Shown here one piece after another: positions 54,240-64,000 of a stretch of DNA of 64,000 nt. Location of the stretch: the NCBI RefSeq assembly GCF_040869045.1, contig NC_090319.1:58872779-58936778 (forward strand), read 5' to 3'. Under the pieces are notes generated by a model, which saw only the letters and a list, made by a program, of their open reading frames with translations, did not search any database and had not been told where the DNA came from. A program made the position numbers and the translations under genes. The first letter of the stretch is position 1. Each line of letters begins with the position of its first letter. The DNA is from Eurosta solidaginis. Lineage: Eukaryota > Arthropoda > Insecta > Diptera > Tephritidae.

Positions 54240-55790
54240 TTGTTAATGAACTTATCATATACTTGGCAATTTGAAGAAAACGATATTACGTCGTCTTACG
54301 ATGGATTTGAAACTTTTTATTCAGTGCCCCATTTAAGGTGCGCTGGGCATAGAGGAGTGCGTGAAATATCATACAAAGGCAAGAAAAAGAATCAGTTCCA
54401 TCCGAATTTTTTTTTGATAAAAGTAATTCCTTAAAGTTTTTGAGATATTTTTTGACGATAAGGTTTACGAACTTCTACGTTCTAGTACTGAAGGAATGTA
54501 ATTAAATAAAAAATAAATGTAAGGCGAGATAACCTCCGAAGAGATCTAAGGCCGAGCTTCTCTTCCAATTTGCGTCGTGCTCCTCTTGATTTTTCCCTAC
54601 AAATTGGCCGGACGGGACCTACATGTTTTATGCCGACTCCGAACGGCATCTGCAAGGCAGATGAGTTTTCACTGAGAGCTTTTCATGGCAGAAATACAAT
54701 CGGAGCGCTTGCCAGACACTGCCGAGGGGCGACCCCGCTTAGAAAAATGTTCTTCTAATTGAAAAATCTTATTTCTAAAATTTTGATGTTGCTTTGCCCG
54801 GGAGTTGAACCCAGGGCATACGGTGTGATAGGCGGAGCACGCTACCATCACACCACGGTGGCGGGAAGGAATGTAATTGCAAAACCAAAAATGAACTTCC
54901 GAGTTACACCTGACGCAGATGTGAGTTTTATCGGTATTTTACTCCTATCTGGTTTCAATAGTGTTTACTGATACAGATTATACTGGATCCAAAGTATAGA
55001 TACTCATCAGCCAGGTATGGCCTCGTGCATGTCTCGTAATAGGTTCGTAGAAGTACAACGTTGTTTCCATGCAAGTGGGGATGGCCATATTTCTCCTGAT
55101 GACAAATTTGGGAAAGTAAGACATTTATGAGATATGATGAATGAAAGATGGCTAAAATACTTTCCCGGAGACAAACATTTATCTATAGATGAAACGTTGA
55201 TAACTTATTTTGGAAAACATGGAACTAAGCAGCATATTCACGGCAAGCCAAATCGTTTTGGGTATAAAATATGGTCGCTCTGGACAATATTGGGGTATCT
55301 CATTTTTGGAGAACCATATCGATGAAGTCAGCAAGGCTGGTCACGATGCTACGGGAAGACGCTCCAATCAAAGATGCAAAAAATATAAAAAAAACTGCAA
55401 GGGGCTCCTACCATCAAGTAACCAATATAAACTCCCAACATAATTTTAGTACGTTACAACAACAACAATATCGAAACCGTCATCTCAACCGAAAGCGGAG
55501 TACGCCCAGTCGGCAAGGTATAGAGATGGGTCAATAATAAACGTGTAGATGTTGATCAGCCGCATTGCTACCAAATGTACTACAAGTTTATGGGTGGATT
55601 AAATAGACTTGATGAAAATGTCGGAACCTACAGAATCGGAATAAGGCTGAAAATATGGTATTGGCAAATGTTGATGTTTCCCATAAACAATTTGAATGAC
55701 ATATTTTTGGTTCCTTAAGAATCTGCTGGGATGGGTAATGCAAAGAGATAAAGAATTTTTAGCAATATTCACTGCTTGGGATAATATGGG
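54240..55790 (+). pseudogene. piggyBac-type transposase, decayed, split by a SINE
   Basis: The reading starts near 54240. Before the SINE it includes EIFFDDKVYELLR-like sequence (about 54440-54480). After the SINE it reads NFRVTPDADVSFIGILLLSGFN, SCMSRNRFVEVQRCFHASGDGH, MNERWLKYFPGDKHLSIDETLITYFGKHGTKQHIHGKPNRFGYK (first catalytic Asp in SIDE at 55185-55187), then VISTESGVRPVGKV, RVDVDQPHCYQMYYKFMGGLNRLDENVG and GIRLKIWYWQMLMFPINN. The positions of the second and third catalytic Asp appear as Asn (in NNNNIE and GGLNRLD). The C-terminal cysteine-rich domain is absent. Several shifts are present. Confidence 0.75.
54504..54864 (-). mobile_element. SINE S1, copy 4, full length with a 14-bp duplication
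   Basis: GAAGGAATGTAATT flanks both sides (54490-54503 and 54865-54878). The minus-strand SINE starts at the tRNA-like head (GCCACCGTGGTGTGATGGTA at 54861-54842) with a perfect B box GGGTTCAACTCCC. It ends in an A/T-rich tail at the left. At 361 bp it is the reference copy in this window. It interrupts the piggyBac transposase reading frame. Confidence 0.9.
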
Positions 55791-56607
55791 TTAAGCCAAA
55801 CAAATTACAAATAAACTATGCTTCTTCTTCTTTTCTTTCATCAAATTTTACGTTATATATATGTATATAATACGCAGGAGCCTAATAAAATATTCGAAAG
55901 ACATGTTTTTCTTTGCTGCCCAAAGTCAGGGATATTAAGAAGGGCTGCACCCAAACTAATACCTATATGTCAAGTGCCCGCACCCCATAAAACTTTCCGG
56001 TTTTGGTATTCTCCTTTTGATTGAATACCAAATTGAAAACTCCCCAAAATGATTTTCAAATATCTTGTAGCCGATATAAAGATGGGTAGAGTAAGAGTGA
56101 AAGGGAAGAAAAGCGGTAGTTTTATATAAATCCGTTGCGTTTCTAAATAGTTTTGTGTTTTTGGGAAGTTGACCATAGATCGAAATATTTGAAACATTCG
56201 TTTTATGGTTAGAGAAGTGGTAGAAGAGGCAGGAAGATAGAGAGATAGATGAGAGAAAATGCAGAGAAAGGGTGAGGTATGAAATCTTTTTTGAAACCTT
56301 TTTAAAACTAGCAAGTAAATTCAATTTTAGGCAGAGTAAGTTGTCCCAGGTGTGATAGTTTATTATCTATAACTTTCAAGCAATTAATACGTCATTGGCA
56401 AAACGTTTGTACCTACACATGCTTGGCTGTCTGCCATTAGCAACTGTGTGCGGATAATCATACCAAAAAAAAAATATACACATTCTCAGACAAGCCACAT
56501 AGTTTGTAGTTTTTTAAAGCATAAACAATATTCATATGTGTTTACGTTTTCTGTAAGTCTTTAAACACTCTGTGATTTGTTTGAACGATTTTATTTAGCT
56601 TGACTTG
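55791..56607. other. no recognisable feature (~800 bp)
   Basis: A (TA)n/ATATAT stretch lies near 55855 and a purine-rich GAGAGATAGA tract near 56240. The overlapping minus-strand frames at 55956-56324 have no domain. Confidence 0.4.
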
Positions 56608-56800
56608 ACAGGCCGGCTGGCTGGCCGGCACGAATTTTGTAATTGAAATTCAAGTAATTTCCCGATAAGCTACAAGCTTGAAACTTGGAATATAGTTCAG
56701 AACCCGATGACAATGCAATAATAAGAAAAAAAATCCGATAGGTGGCGCATGGATCTAAATATTTCAAAAACTCGTATTTGTGGTCAGATTTGGTTCATAT
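56608..56800 (-). repeat. interspersed repeat M3, copy 2
   Basis: Reverse complement of 21895-22095 with few differences. It starts near GCTGGCTGGCCGG and runs through ATAGTTCAGAACCCGATGAC and TCCGATAGGTGGCGC. Confidence 0.6.
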
Positions 56801-57100
56801 TTGGAACAAATAACACATACATGAATAGAATGCGACATATGATGTTCGATTTGGCTCATATTTGGAACAAATATTACATACAGTCCGGTAGAAGTGACAT
56901 CAAAATATTTTGAAGTTGGAGGAGGGACAAGCATACGTGGCGCAGAGTCGAGTAAAGTCTTTGGAAGGATTATGTATTGAGGACTTAGATTGTAACAAAT
57001 TGTCAGGAAAGAGTCCTTGTAATAATGAGTCACAAAATGAATTAAATAGAATGAGATATAATAGGCAATTAAATAAAGGTTAAAAACTTGAAAATAAAAT
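56801..57100. repeat. short imperfect direct duplication
   Basis: The phrase TTTGGTTCATATTTGGAACA (56788) recurs with changes as TTTGGCTCATATTTGGAACA (56850), about 62 bp apart. The rest of the stretch is unassigned. Confidence 0.5.
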
Positions 57101-57379
57101 AAAAGCTAGAAAATAATTAGGTAGGTCCTAGGTACTAGTCATCACACTCCTCATCAATCTAGGGCGTTGATCAGACAATTAAATAAAAGGGTTGGACGCG
57201 TAAAATTTCTATTGATAGTCATATAAGACCAACTGAATCTTAATCAGGTTATGCTACACCTCACATTTTTAGAAATTTCACGTGCCCAAGTGGGCTTTTA
57301 ATTGTCTTATCAACGCCCTAGATTGATGAGGAGTGTGATGACTAGTACTTAGGATCTACCTAATTATTTTCTAGCTTTT
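57101..57379. mobile_element. foldback element, 279 bp, ~95-bp arms
   Basis: The arms 57101-57195 and 57285-57379 are inverted copies with few mismatches. They share AAAAGCTAGAAAATAATTAG, TCATCACACTCCTCATCAAT and CTAGGGCGTTGAT. A unique ~90-bp centre contains no frame. Confidence 0.8.
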
Positions 57380-57495
57380 AGTATTATGATTACTTAATGT
57401 AAGTATTGTTTTCAATAAAACCGTTTAACTTAAAATTTTTTTTAATTATTTCATTTTAATTTATATTTGATGGCATTGTTTTTCGTTTGCATTCC

Positions 57496-57793
57496 GCGGC
57501 CACGGTTGTGTAGTGGCAGAGTGCTCGCCCTACTATACCGACGGTCCTGCGTTTAAGTCCAGGGAAAAGCAACATAAAAATACTAAAGGAAAAAGTCGTA
57601 AGCGTGGTCGCCCTTGGCAGGGGCTTGGCAACACTCTGCATGTATTTCTACAATGAAAAGCTTCTCTGTGAAAATCCATCTGGTTCGCAGCTGCCGTTTG
57701 CAGTAGGCATAAAACATATAAAAAGTAGCTCGCCGCAAGTTGGAAGAGATGCTCGGCCGAAATCTACGCGAATGTATACCGCGCCAAGTATTT
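57496..57793 (+). mobile_element. SINE S1-related copy 5, diverged
   Basis: The head has TGTAGTGGCAGAGTGCTCGC, a good A box, and GCGTTTAAGTCC as a B box. The body follows S1 (GGCAGGGGCTTGGCAACACT, CTTCTCTGTGAAAATCCATC) but with many substitutions, suggesting an older or different subfamily. Confidence 0.7.
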
Positions 57794-59394
57794 TTTTATA
57801 CACATTTTTAATATTTTTATTGTTTGCTTATGTTCATAAACAATTTAATATGCACCACTTTTATGTTTTCCAGATTTAAACTTCGAAACATTGTTGAATG
57901 CGCGTGCTATTTTTATTTATTTATTTACTACAGTTTTCAGAATTATGTACGCCAAACTTCCATGCGGTTGAACAAAGTGAAATATGTTAATTTAAGTTTA
58001 TGAAATGTAGTTTGTCAAGAATGGCACACGTGGAGAATTCTCGCGGTGATATAAGAACACAAATTACGTTATATGCTTAACGTCAGTACCTGTCAAAGGA
58101 AGACTCAACCCCACGGTGACTGACATGGATCTAATTGCATGATCAGTGACCAAACCATCGGCTCCATGTTGCCTTCCCTCAACACTTCTTAGTCGAATCA
58201 TTGGTACCAACTTAGCTGGTATTCGGACGTTTCAATTACAAGTTCTTGCCTTGGTTTGATATGGAGTGTATCTAGCTCCTGTTGCAAGGCAACTCCACCT
58301 TGATTCTACAAACCATTCTATTATATGCACAAGTACTTCGCTGTAACTTGTTCTGATGCTTGGGATCATCAGATACATGATACTATTCCATAATTTCAAT
58401 AAGTAAATCCAGTAAATTCCTGGATCACAATTTAGGGATGTGATTACTACCTGGTCAACACATTGATAGAAATTCTCAATCACTGTAGCATCTACTACTA
58501 ATACTACAGTAAATTGATAACGTTTACACAGGATTGAAATGTCCGTTCTTTGTGAAAGACTGCTACGGTGTATCATAGATACATCTTCATTTATCACAAG
58601 TACTAATCACATTCGCTCAAGTATCAGATGATGTGGTCGTCTTGGTCTAACGAAGTTTCATAAAATTTCAAAAAGAATAGTGGGCACTAACCCACTCTTA
58701 CAATTATCAATAATTGTCGACAACGGTAGACGATTTATGCTACCAGATATATCAAATTCTTTTTTCCGCCGATATCTGTTCTGCATTATTTATTCAACCA
58801 ATTTTTATTCTGCTTTATTTATCCACTTAATTTTTATACTGCCTTTAAATTCTCAATATTCACAATTTTGGGATGTGATCAACCGCATCGTTGACCTTCC
58901 GCTGAAGAGTCTTTGAAATACTTGTGCATAGACCAGAAAAGATAGTGAGGCAGTTTACCCATGTGGAAACCCATATGCCAACTTTCCATCGAAGAAGACC
59001 GCATTACTCCTTGTCTAATTCGAAGGCTGATGCAACCACATTAGTCCGAAGAGCATACTATATTGCCAACTCGAACGAAGAAGCGACTGCATAACTTCAT
59101 TAAGCATGCTTTATTGTCAACTTCCGCGAAAGTGAATACGTCCAAAGCAAAACCAAAGGAAACCAAAATGCAACATGAAACCACAACCCCCGCGATTCTT
59201 CCGAATCCTCAAGGTAGGAGTTCGAACTTGAATGCAAGTATCATACGATACATCGCATAAGATTACAACTGGCTTGTCTTACACCCCGCCGTACAGTTTT
59301 TAAGGACCGTGATAGGGTCGCGCAGGTTGTACACAGCGTCCACTCTGCTCCCTTTCAAATAATCGTCACCCTAGGATTGGTTAGCTTTTCAATT
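57794..59394. other. no supported gene (~1.6 kb)
   Basis: The minus-strand frame at 58232-58597 and the following reading IPAKLVPMIRLRSVEGRQHG to about 58090 look weakly protein-like but match no family I recognise. No TIR or LTR boundary was seen. I leave it unassigned; it may be a decayed retroelement. Confidence 0.3.
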
Positions 59395-59468
59395 TGCTAC
59401 TTATGATCGCCTTTTACGATCGGTTTACCTACCGCGGGTATATTCTTGACCCCTAGCCCGCAGGGGGG
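59395..59468 (-). repeat. R1c repeat remnant
   Basis: CGCCTTTTACGATCGGTTTACCTACCGCGGGTATATTC-like sequence (59409-59446) and the closing TAGCCCGCAGGGG match the non-tail end of the (CAA)n-tailed repeat at 9290-9352. The remainder upstream is unrecognisable. Confidence 0.5.
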
Positions 59469-59494
59469 ACAGCGCAAGCAAATGTTGGATGAAT

Positions 59495-59940
59495 AGCAAA
59501 GGACACTTACTTACTAACATAATTGGACCTTAATTAACCGTTTAAGCGCTTATGGCCGTCCAACAAGTCGCTTCTTCGATGTGCTAACTGAGGAGGTCCG
59601 TAAATCTTTCGAAGAACTTTTCTCTCGAATACTGCCAGAGCCGCTTCATCTGATGTTGTCTTGGTCCATGCTTCTGCACCATATATAGCAGGACGGATAC
59701 GATGAGTGATTTGTAGAGAATGATTTTCATTTGCCGAGAGGACTTTACTTTTTCAATTGCTTATCTAGTCCAAAGGAACACTTATTGCAATGGTTCTTGG
59801 CTGGATTTCAGAGCTTATGATGTTGTTTTTGTCAATGCTGGTTCCCAAATAAACGAAGTCTTTTATTATGTATTTCGAAATCATGGCTGCCAAGAGTGGT
59901 GTGGTTCACTATCAAACCCATCTTAGACGCTTCTTTTTCC
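59495..59940 (-). pseudogene. LINE ORF C-terminus (FERK-type family), copy 2
   Basis: The minus strand reads DFVYLGSSINKDNIISSEIQA, then KSKVLSANEN, AEAWTKTTSDEAALAVFERKVLRKIYGP. This is the same family as 44945-45480 but missing the segment downstream of GP. The plus-strand start ACTTACTTACT at 59499 is the tail. It is decayed, with shifts. Confidence 0.55.
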
Positions 59941-59983
59941 AGTTTGAATATTGAATAGAATATTGTTCCACAGCTATGAGACT

Positions 59984-60145
59984 TAGGCTGATCTTCTCTT
60001 CCAATTTACGTTAAGCAACTTTTAAATTTCTTCAATAATTGGCAGGACGGAACCTACATATGTTAAGCCGACCCCAAAGGGCATCTGCCAGAAGATGAAT
60101 TTTCGGTGAGACACTTTTCAATGCAGAAATATGTGTTCAACCCTA
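59984..60145 (-). mobile_element. SINE S1, copy 6, internal fragment
   Basis: About 160 bp matches the 3' half of S1 in minus orientation (CTTCTCTTCCAATTT, GGCAGGACGGAACCTACATA, AGATGAATTTTCGGTGAGA), without head or tail. Confidence 0.55.
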
Positions 60146-60704
60146 ACTAAGCTATGTTTCTTATTTATTGCACTACTTCAAACACTTCAAGCCATCGTAC
60201 AACAATAACAACAGTTATAAAATTGTTTTGTGATTCCGAAATGTAAACTGCAGTAAAGATCATCAAAATATGTCCCAAGACGTGTTTGTGAAACAAATTT
60301 TTTGTGGCTACGACGTTCATCGACTCTGTCAGCCAAAGCAATACAGTGGGTGAGTAATGCGTATGCAAATATGCGCCTACAACAAACATATATTCACATT
60401 TTTATACAAAAACAAAACTGACAAGGTGTCTCTCTCTTGAATGCAATCTTGTTGATTTGTGCGCAATTGTTGCTGTTATATTGTGTACTCACACATTTGT
60501 CTTTTGTTTGTGTAGTACTTTTGTTTTATTGCTGTTTTTTAGAATTTTGTGTTAATAAGAAATTATTTCAATTATTTTTTGTTACTGCATTACACAATAA
60601 CGAATTTAAGCCTTATTTGCATAATACAGTCAAATTGTTTGCGATTGAACTCCACCAACTTATAACTGTCTTTTGTTGACAATGATCATAACAATAAATC
60701 GTGA
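60146..60704. other. no recognisable feature
   Basis: T-rich with short hydrophobic frames that carry no domain signal. Confidence 0.4.
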
Positions 60705-60934
60705 CAAACATACATAATTTCGAATACAACGGCAACGGTTGTGGTAAATAACACGAGACTCGGTGGCCATTATTGCAAACCTAACGGCGTTTTCTTCTCT
60801 AGAAGAAATGTTACCTTAATATTGCACTCTTACTTTGTAACTTTTGAGCTAGATAACGTGGAACTTTGCGGAATGGCTGAATTTGTTGGTAATGGTACCC
60901 ATTTCCTAATTCAGAGGGTAACATTTTGTGAAAG
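60705..60934 (+). other. candidate exon with CUB-like sequence
   Basis: An open segment (stop-bounded at 60702) reads TRLGGHYCKPNGVFFSRRNVTLILHSYF and LDNVELCGMAEFVGNGTHFLIQRVTFCER. It then meets a GTAAAC donor at 60935-60940. The G-x-YC-x-P ... S-x-x-NVTLILHSYF pattern resembles the last strands of a CUB domain, an extracellular binding module. There is no start codon in the segment, and the only upstream acceptor, AG at 60756-60757, has a poor pyrimidine tract. It could be an internal exon of a host gene, an exon relic or chance. Confidence 0.25.
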
Positions 60935-61083
60935 GTAAACAGAAATCCAATAAAGGACTGAGACAAACTAACTCGGGTACATTTTTTACAGAAAAGAAAA
61001 CACCATAATAAAAAGCCTGAAGGGAAAGAAAATCTGCTTTGAAATCCTTCAAGAAATCAGTAAGGGGTTTTCGTAACTTTTAT
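60935..61083. other. no recognisable feature
   Basis: This lies between the candidate exon and a LINE tail; it would be intron if the exon is real. Confidence 0.3.
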
Positions 61084-61530
61084 TATTAGGCCTCGATGCA
61101 CTTCGACCTTTATTAAGATCTATCGACTTGAACTTTCAGCCTGTTACAGTATATGGAGGCTATTAATGTATTTAAGTACAATTTAAGGTCTTTCAGCCTG
61201 CCTGTTTATTACCTACATGTTCCTGATGTCCGGGAACCCATCCTAACAAAACCTTGTTGTTGGCGCTCAGATCAAATAGGACTCCAATGCATGTAATCAC
61301 TAGCTTAGAAGTAATTATGTAAGACTGCTAGGAATGCAGGCTGCCTGGCTGTACTGACATAATGAGAAGACTCCTCAAGAATAAGCCTCTGCGTAGACAT
61401 ACTCTACCGCAAGCGTCTATTGCAAAGAAAAATAATGATGTGGCAATCCCGTTGGTATTAATTTGATATATAAGTTTACCTTATAGATAATAGCTCGATC
61501 CATCGGTGAACCAGACCTCTGAAGCAGGGT
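61084..61530 (-). pseudogene. I-type LINE, RNase H region, copy 2 of the (TAA)n-tailed family
   Basis: It begins at the plus-strand left end with TTATTATTAGGCCTCGATGC, the (TAA)n tail on the minus strand, as at 18556. The minus strand reads LSANNKVLLGWVPGHQEHVGN, a good RNase H block, with upstream material to about 61530. Most of the C-terminal coding region between the tail and RNase H is deleted. Confidence 0.6.
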
Positions 61531-61984
61531 TAGTTTATGGATTCCCTATTTTACAAAGAGTACATAAGCAGATGAAGTTTTTATCGCACCTGTTATGCCA
61601 ATACAAAGTAAGTAGTAGATGCAGTTCGCTCAATTTTTTTATTGCCGTGCTTAACATGGTATTCGGCCACCAAGCTAAGGAAACATAGACCACTATTGCC
61701 TTCTTAACAGTCTTACAAGTCCAGTATACCATAGAGCCTAGTACATGTGAAAAAGCTGTTTTTGCTTTTTTGTTTAGTGGCCACAATCGACTGAGTTGTT
61801 GCTGCCGGCTTCAGACTGGGACCTCTCCTTAGAATATATTATGATTGTCCATTTTCGTGAATGATAAGTAAATTTATTACTACACAGGGGAATGTTCTTT
61901 AGGTTGAACTCCCTAAACTATTGATTCAAAATTTTCTTCCTACCCTTTGGGAGAAATGAACTGGTGATAATCGGTTTGACTCCC
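61531..61984. other. no supported feature
   Basis: Probably decayed LINE sequence continuing from either side, but not readable. Confidence 0.35.
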
Positions 61985-63130
61985 ACCTCAATAAGACAGT
62001 GTTATACTCTTGGCGAGAGCCCCCATCTCTGTGTAGACAACCACCGGACAGCCATTAACTCCGGCTCCACAAGAAGCTCGTTGACTACCACAACCCAGAG
62101 TACAGGAGACAGAACACCCCTTTGGGCGTGCCCCTGCACACCTTGCTCTCGATTATGGCCCCTTCCAACTCCGCTGCGACAGTTCTGCTGCAGAGATGTT
62201 TGTTATTGAATTAAACCAGAGCCCCCTTGACTCCTAAGCCAATCAGAGCCCTTTCAATTGCACCAGGTAATAAACTGTTAAAAGCGCTTCGATGTCTAGG
62301 ATTACACCCAGAGCAAACTCTTTCTGTTATAGGGACCACTCTATTTGCTTTACAATCAAATGGAGAGCCGTTTGCCTTGATACGAACCTTACAGAAACCC
62401 TCGATGAATCCTTTCCGTTAGGCACAGATCATTCAGCTGCTCCAACGTTTTAAGAAGAAAAGACGACTGATTGGCCTGGAATCCTTAGGTGACACATGAG
62501 AGCTTCTGCTGTCCTATGGAATTAAGATAAACTTCACCGTGTTCCAAGACTTCGGAATATAGCTTAGCCTGAGACAGTTAATTTAAATGGTAGCCAACCA
62601 GCGGCAGGAAATCCCCAAAGAACTTTAAAATTGCGCAGTAATTATGCCATCCGGGCCCGGAGGCTCATGGGGCTTGAACGAATTGATAGCCCAGGAAATT
62701 TGAATTTCCCCGTAAGGGAATGGCAATCCTGCATAGCAAACAATTCCTGCGCAACTGGGACATCGGGAAAATGATTTTACAACAGAAGCTTTACGGATTT
62801 TGCGCTACTCACATATCGGCCCCCGTTATCACTTTTCAAATACCCTAAAGGGACAGAATTACTTGAGGGTATTTTTCTAACCCTCGCGGACTCATCGCAA
62901 CCTTCTAAGTTTTCGCAGAAGCTTCTTCATGAATCTCGCTTGGCTATACTTACTTAGTTTTTATAAATCCCTTAGACTCACCTTATTAAGCTCCCAGTCG
63001 GAGGGTAGTTTACCCCATCTGGCTCTATTGGAGAACCGCCTGCTGCTAAGGTCTTCAAAAGAATCAGACTAACAGGACGACTTGCTCTTCCCCCTGTACA
63101 TTTTCATCGGACAAGACATCCGGCATTCAA
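61985..63130 (-). pseudogene. I-type LINE reverse transcriptase, heavily decayed
   Basis: On the minus strand from right to left one can read KLSKYSQARFMKKLLRKLRR (linker before RT, about 62960), then PPGPDG (about 62660), RPISRLFFLKTLEQLNDL (about 62460), PGAIERALIGLGVKGALV (about 62240), a GTPKGVFCL/VLSPVLWVVVVNELL region (about 62130), and finally VVVYTE in place of the usual YADD. The order of blocks is that of an I/R1-type RT. Every block needs a different frame, so it is a very old copy. Confidence 0.5.
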
Positions 63131-63719
63131 AGTAAAAATCAAATTCAAATGCATTCGCTGATCATTAAAACTCGTCTGGTGACAATGGGACAACAAGGAA
63201 GACGTTATGCTTATTTAGTTGACAGTAACTGTCAGGAATTTACAGTATTCCGTTTTTGTCGCTGACACAGCAACTTTCTCATGTACTTACTCATGCCTAC
63301 GTGTGTGGATTGTTAAAATTAAACTATTTTAAGCGCATTTTTAAAAGTAATTTTGCAAATAATTTTCTTTAAATTGTTAATTCATTGTTTATAAACAATT
63401 TCCGTGCAAAAAACAATTGCAAATAAATAAACGTAGACAATTCAATGATTCACATTAGACTGATCAAGGAAAAAATGAATAAAAGACTCGATTTCAGCTC
63501 CGAAAATAGAGTGGAGCTGTTTGTAGAAGCGCAATTCACCGGCTGCCGGCGGGTGAAAACAAGATTGAATGTAGCTTTGAAACCTGCTTTCGACTAAATC
63601 ATAGGTTCCCAAATTAGCCAAGGATCAATGTAGTTTTTTTTGTTAAAGATCAAGAAGACTTCAGACCCAGTATCAATTCGTAGTTTGTTTTAAAAACTTT
63701 TGTAATACTGTCCTATTTT
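63131..63719. other. no recognisable feature
   Basis: AT-rich sequence with no gene seen. Confidence 0.4.
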
Positions 63720-64000
63720 GAGTTAAATTGGTGGCCATTAATATTGATATCGGTTTGTGCCTCGAAGGCGGCAGGGCCTGGTAATAATACCTTGAAGACA
63801 GAACTAGTGCTCTTCGCCACTAGAAGCAAAATTGCAAGTTTTAACCTGCCTTCTCTTAACAGTCAAGGGCTAAGTTCTTATGATATTACCAAATACCTGG
63901 AAGTGCTTCTGACACCTAAGCTGAGCTGGACGCGAAACATTGAACATGAAGGAGTCAAACGAGCTGTAGAGGATGGATGTACAAGACGGTTATTCAACCG
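63720..64000 (+). pseudogene. I-type LINE RT C-terminal region, cut by the window edge
   Basis: Plus-strand reading KTELVLFATRSKIASFNLPSLNSQGLSSYDITKYLEVLLTPKLSWTRNIEHEGVKRAVEDGCTRRLF matches the post-YADD part of the RT in the family at 49491 (compare KYLGIILDIKLSWKLN). It continues beyond the right end of the window. Confidence 0.65.

Noticed and set aside
58232..58597. 121-residue minus-strand frame as a host gene
   Set aside because: No family recognised, no splice or promoter context; kept only as unassigned sequence.

Overview
The window looks like gene-poor, transposon-dense euchromatin from a higher fly, most likely a true fruit fly (Tephritidae). That is an inference. The sequence is AT-rich, the plausible introns are short with GTAAGY donors, one site has an arthropod TATA + TCAGT initiator + DPE arrangement, and the interspersed repeats look like tephritid genome repeats. 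These include jockey- and I-type LINEs, a tRNA-headed SINE, a 130-bp tandem array inside a terminal-repeat element, and solo LTRs starting TGTRRCGAAT. No complete host protein-coding gene can be supported. None of the long open frames is an intact host gene; almost all are decayed transposon frames.

1-10 kb: a jockey LINE end, a foldback MITE, a TIR MITE whose sister copy lies at 45.6 kb, then a candidate core promoter (TATA at 1646, initiator at 1678, DPE at 1707). Downstream is a leader ending at an ATG followed 17 nt later by a GTAAGT donor, the best candidate for a host first exon. After that come a SINE, nested TIR elements, a solo LTR, an I-type LINE C-terminus and a (CAA)n-tailed repeat.

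10-20 kb: the largest coding remnant is a CR1/jockey-superfamily LINE (minus strand, endonuclease plus reverse transcriptase, one frameshift). It abuts a decayed spliced ORF of an uncharacterised repetitive arthropod/cnidarian protein family. Further fragments follow, among them an I-type LINE inserted in another LINE with an 11-bp target-site duplication, and a 188-bp near-perfect hairpin.

20-34 kb: TIR and foldback elements, another SINE, about 4 kb with little recognisable content, and a 3.35-kb element carrying about 14 tandem 130-bp units.

34-46 kb: a two-exon cysteine-rich pseudogene, an internally deleted piggyBac-like element with TTAA duplications, a degenerate hexamer array interrupted by a solo LTR, a second solo LTR, LINE RNase H fragments and a TIR repeat containing a 226-bp insertion with a 13-bp duplication.

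46-64 kb: a head-to-head SINE pair, a fourth solo LTR, a long LINE ORF2 remnant, a ZMYM1-like hAT transposase pseudogene, a piggyBac transposase pseudogene split by a SINE with a 14-bp duplication, more SINE and LINE pieces, a short CUB-like open segment at 60.7 kb, and LINE reverse transcriptase remnants running off the right edge.

The elements do not form a pathway. Their relationships are ones of nesting: several insertions have diagnostic target-site duplications that give relative ages.
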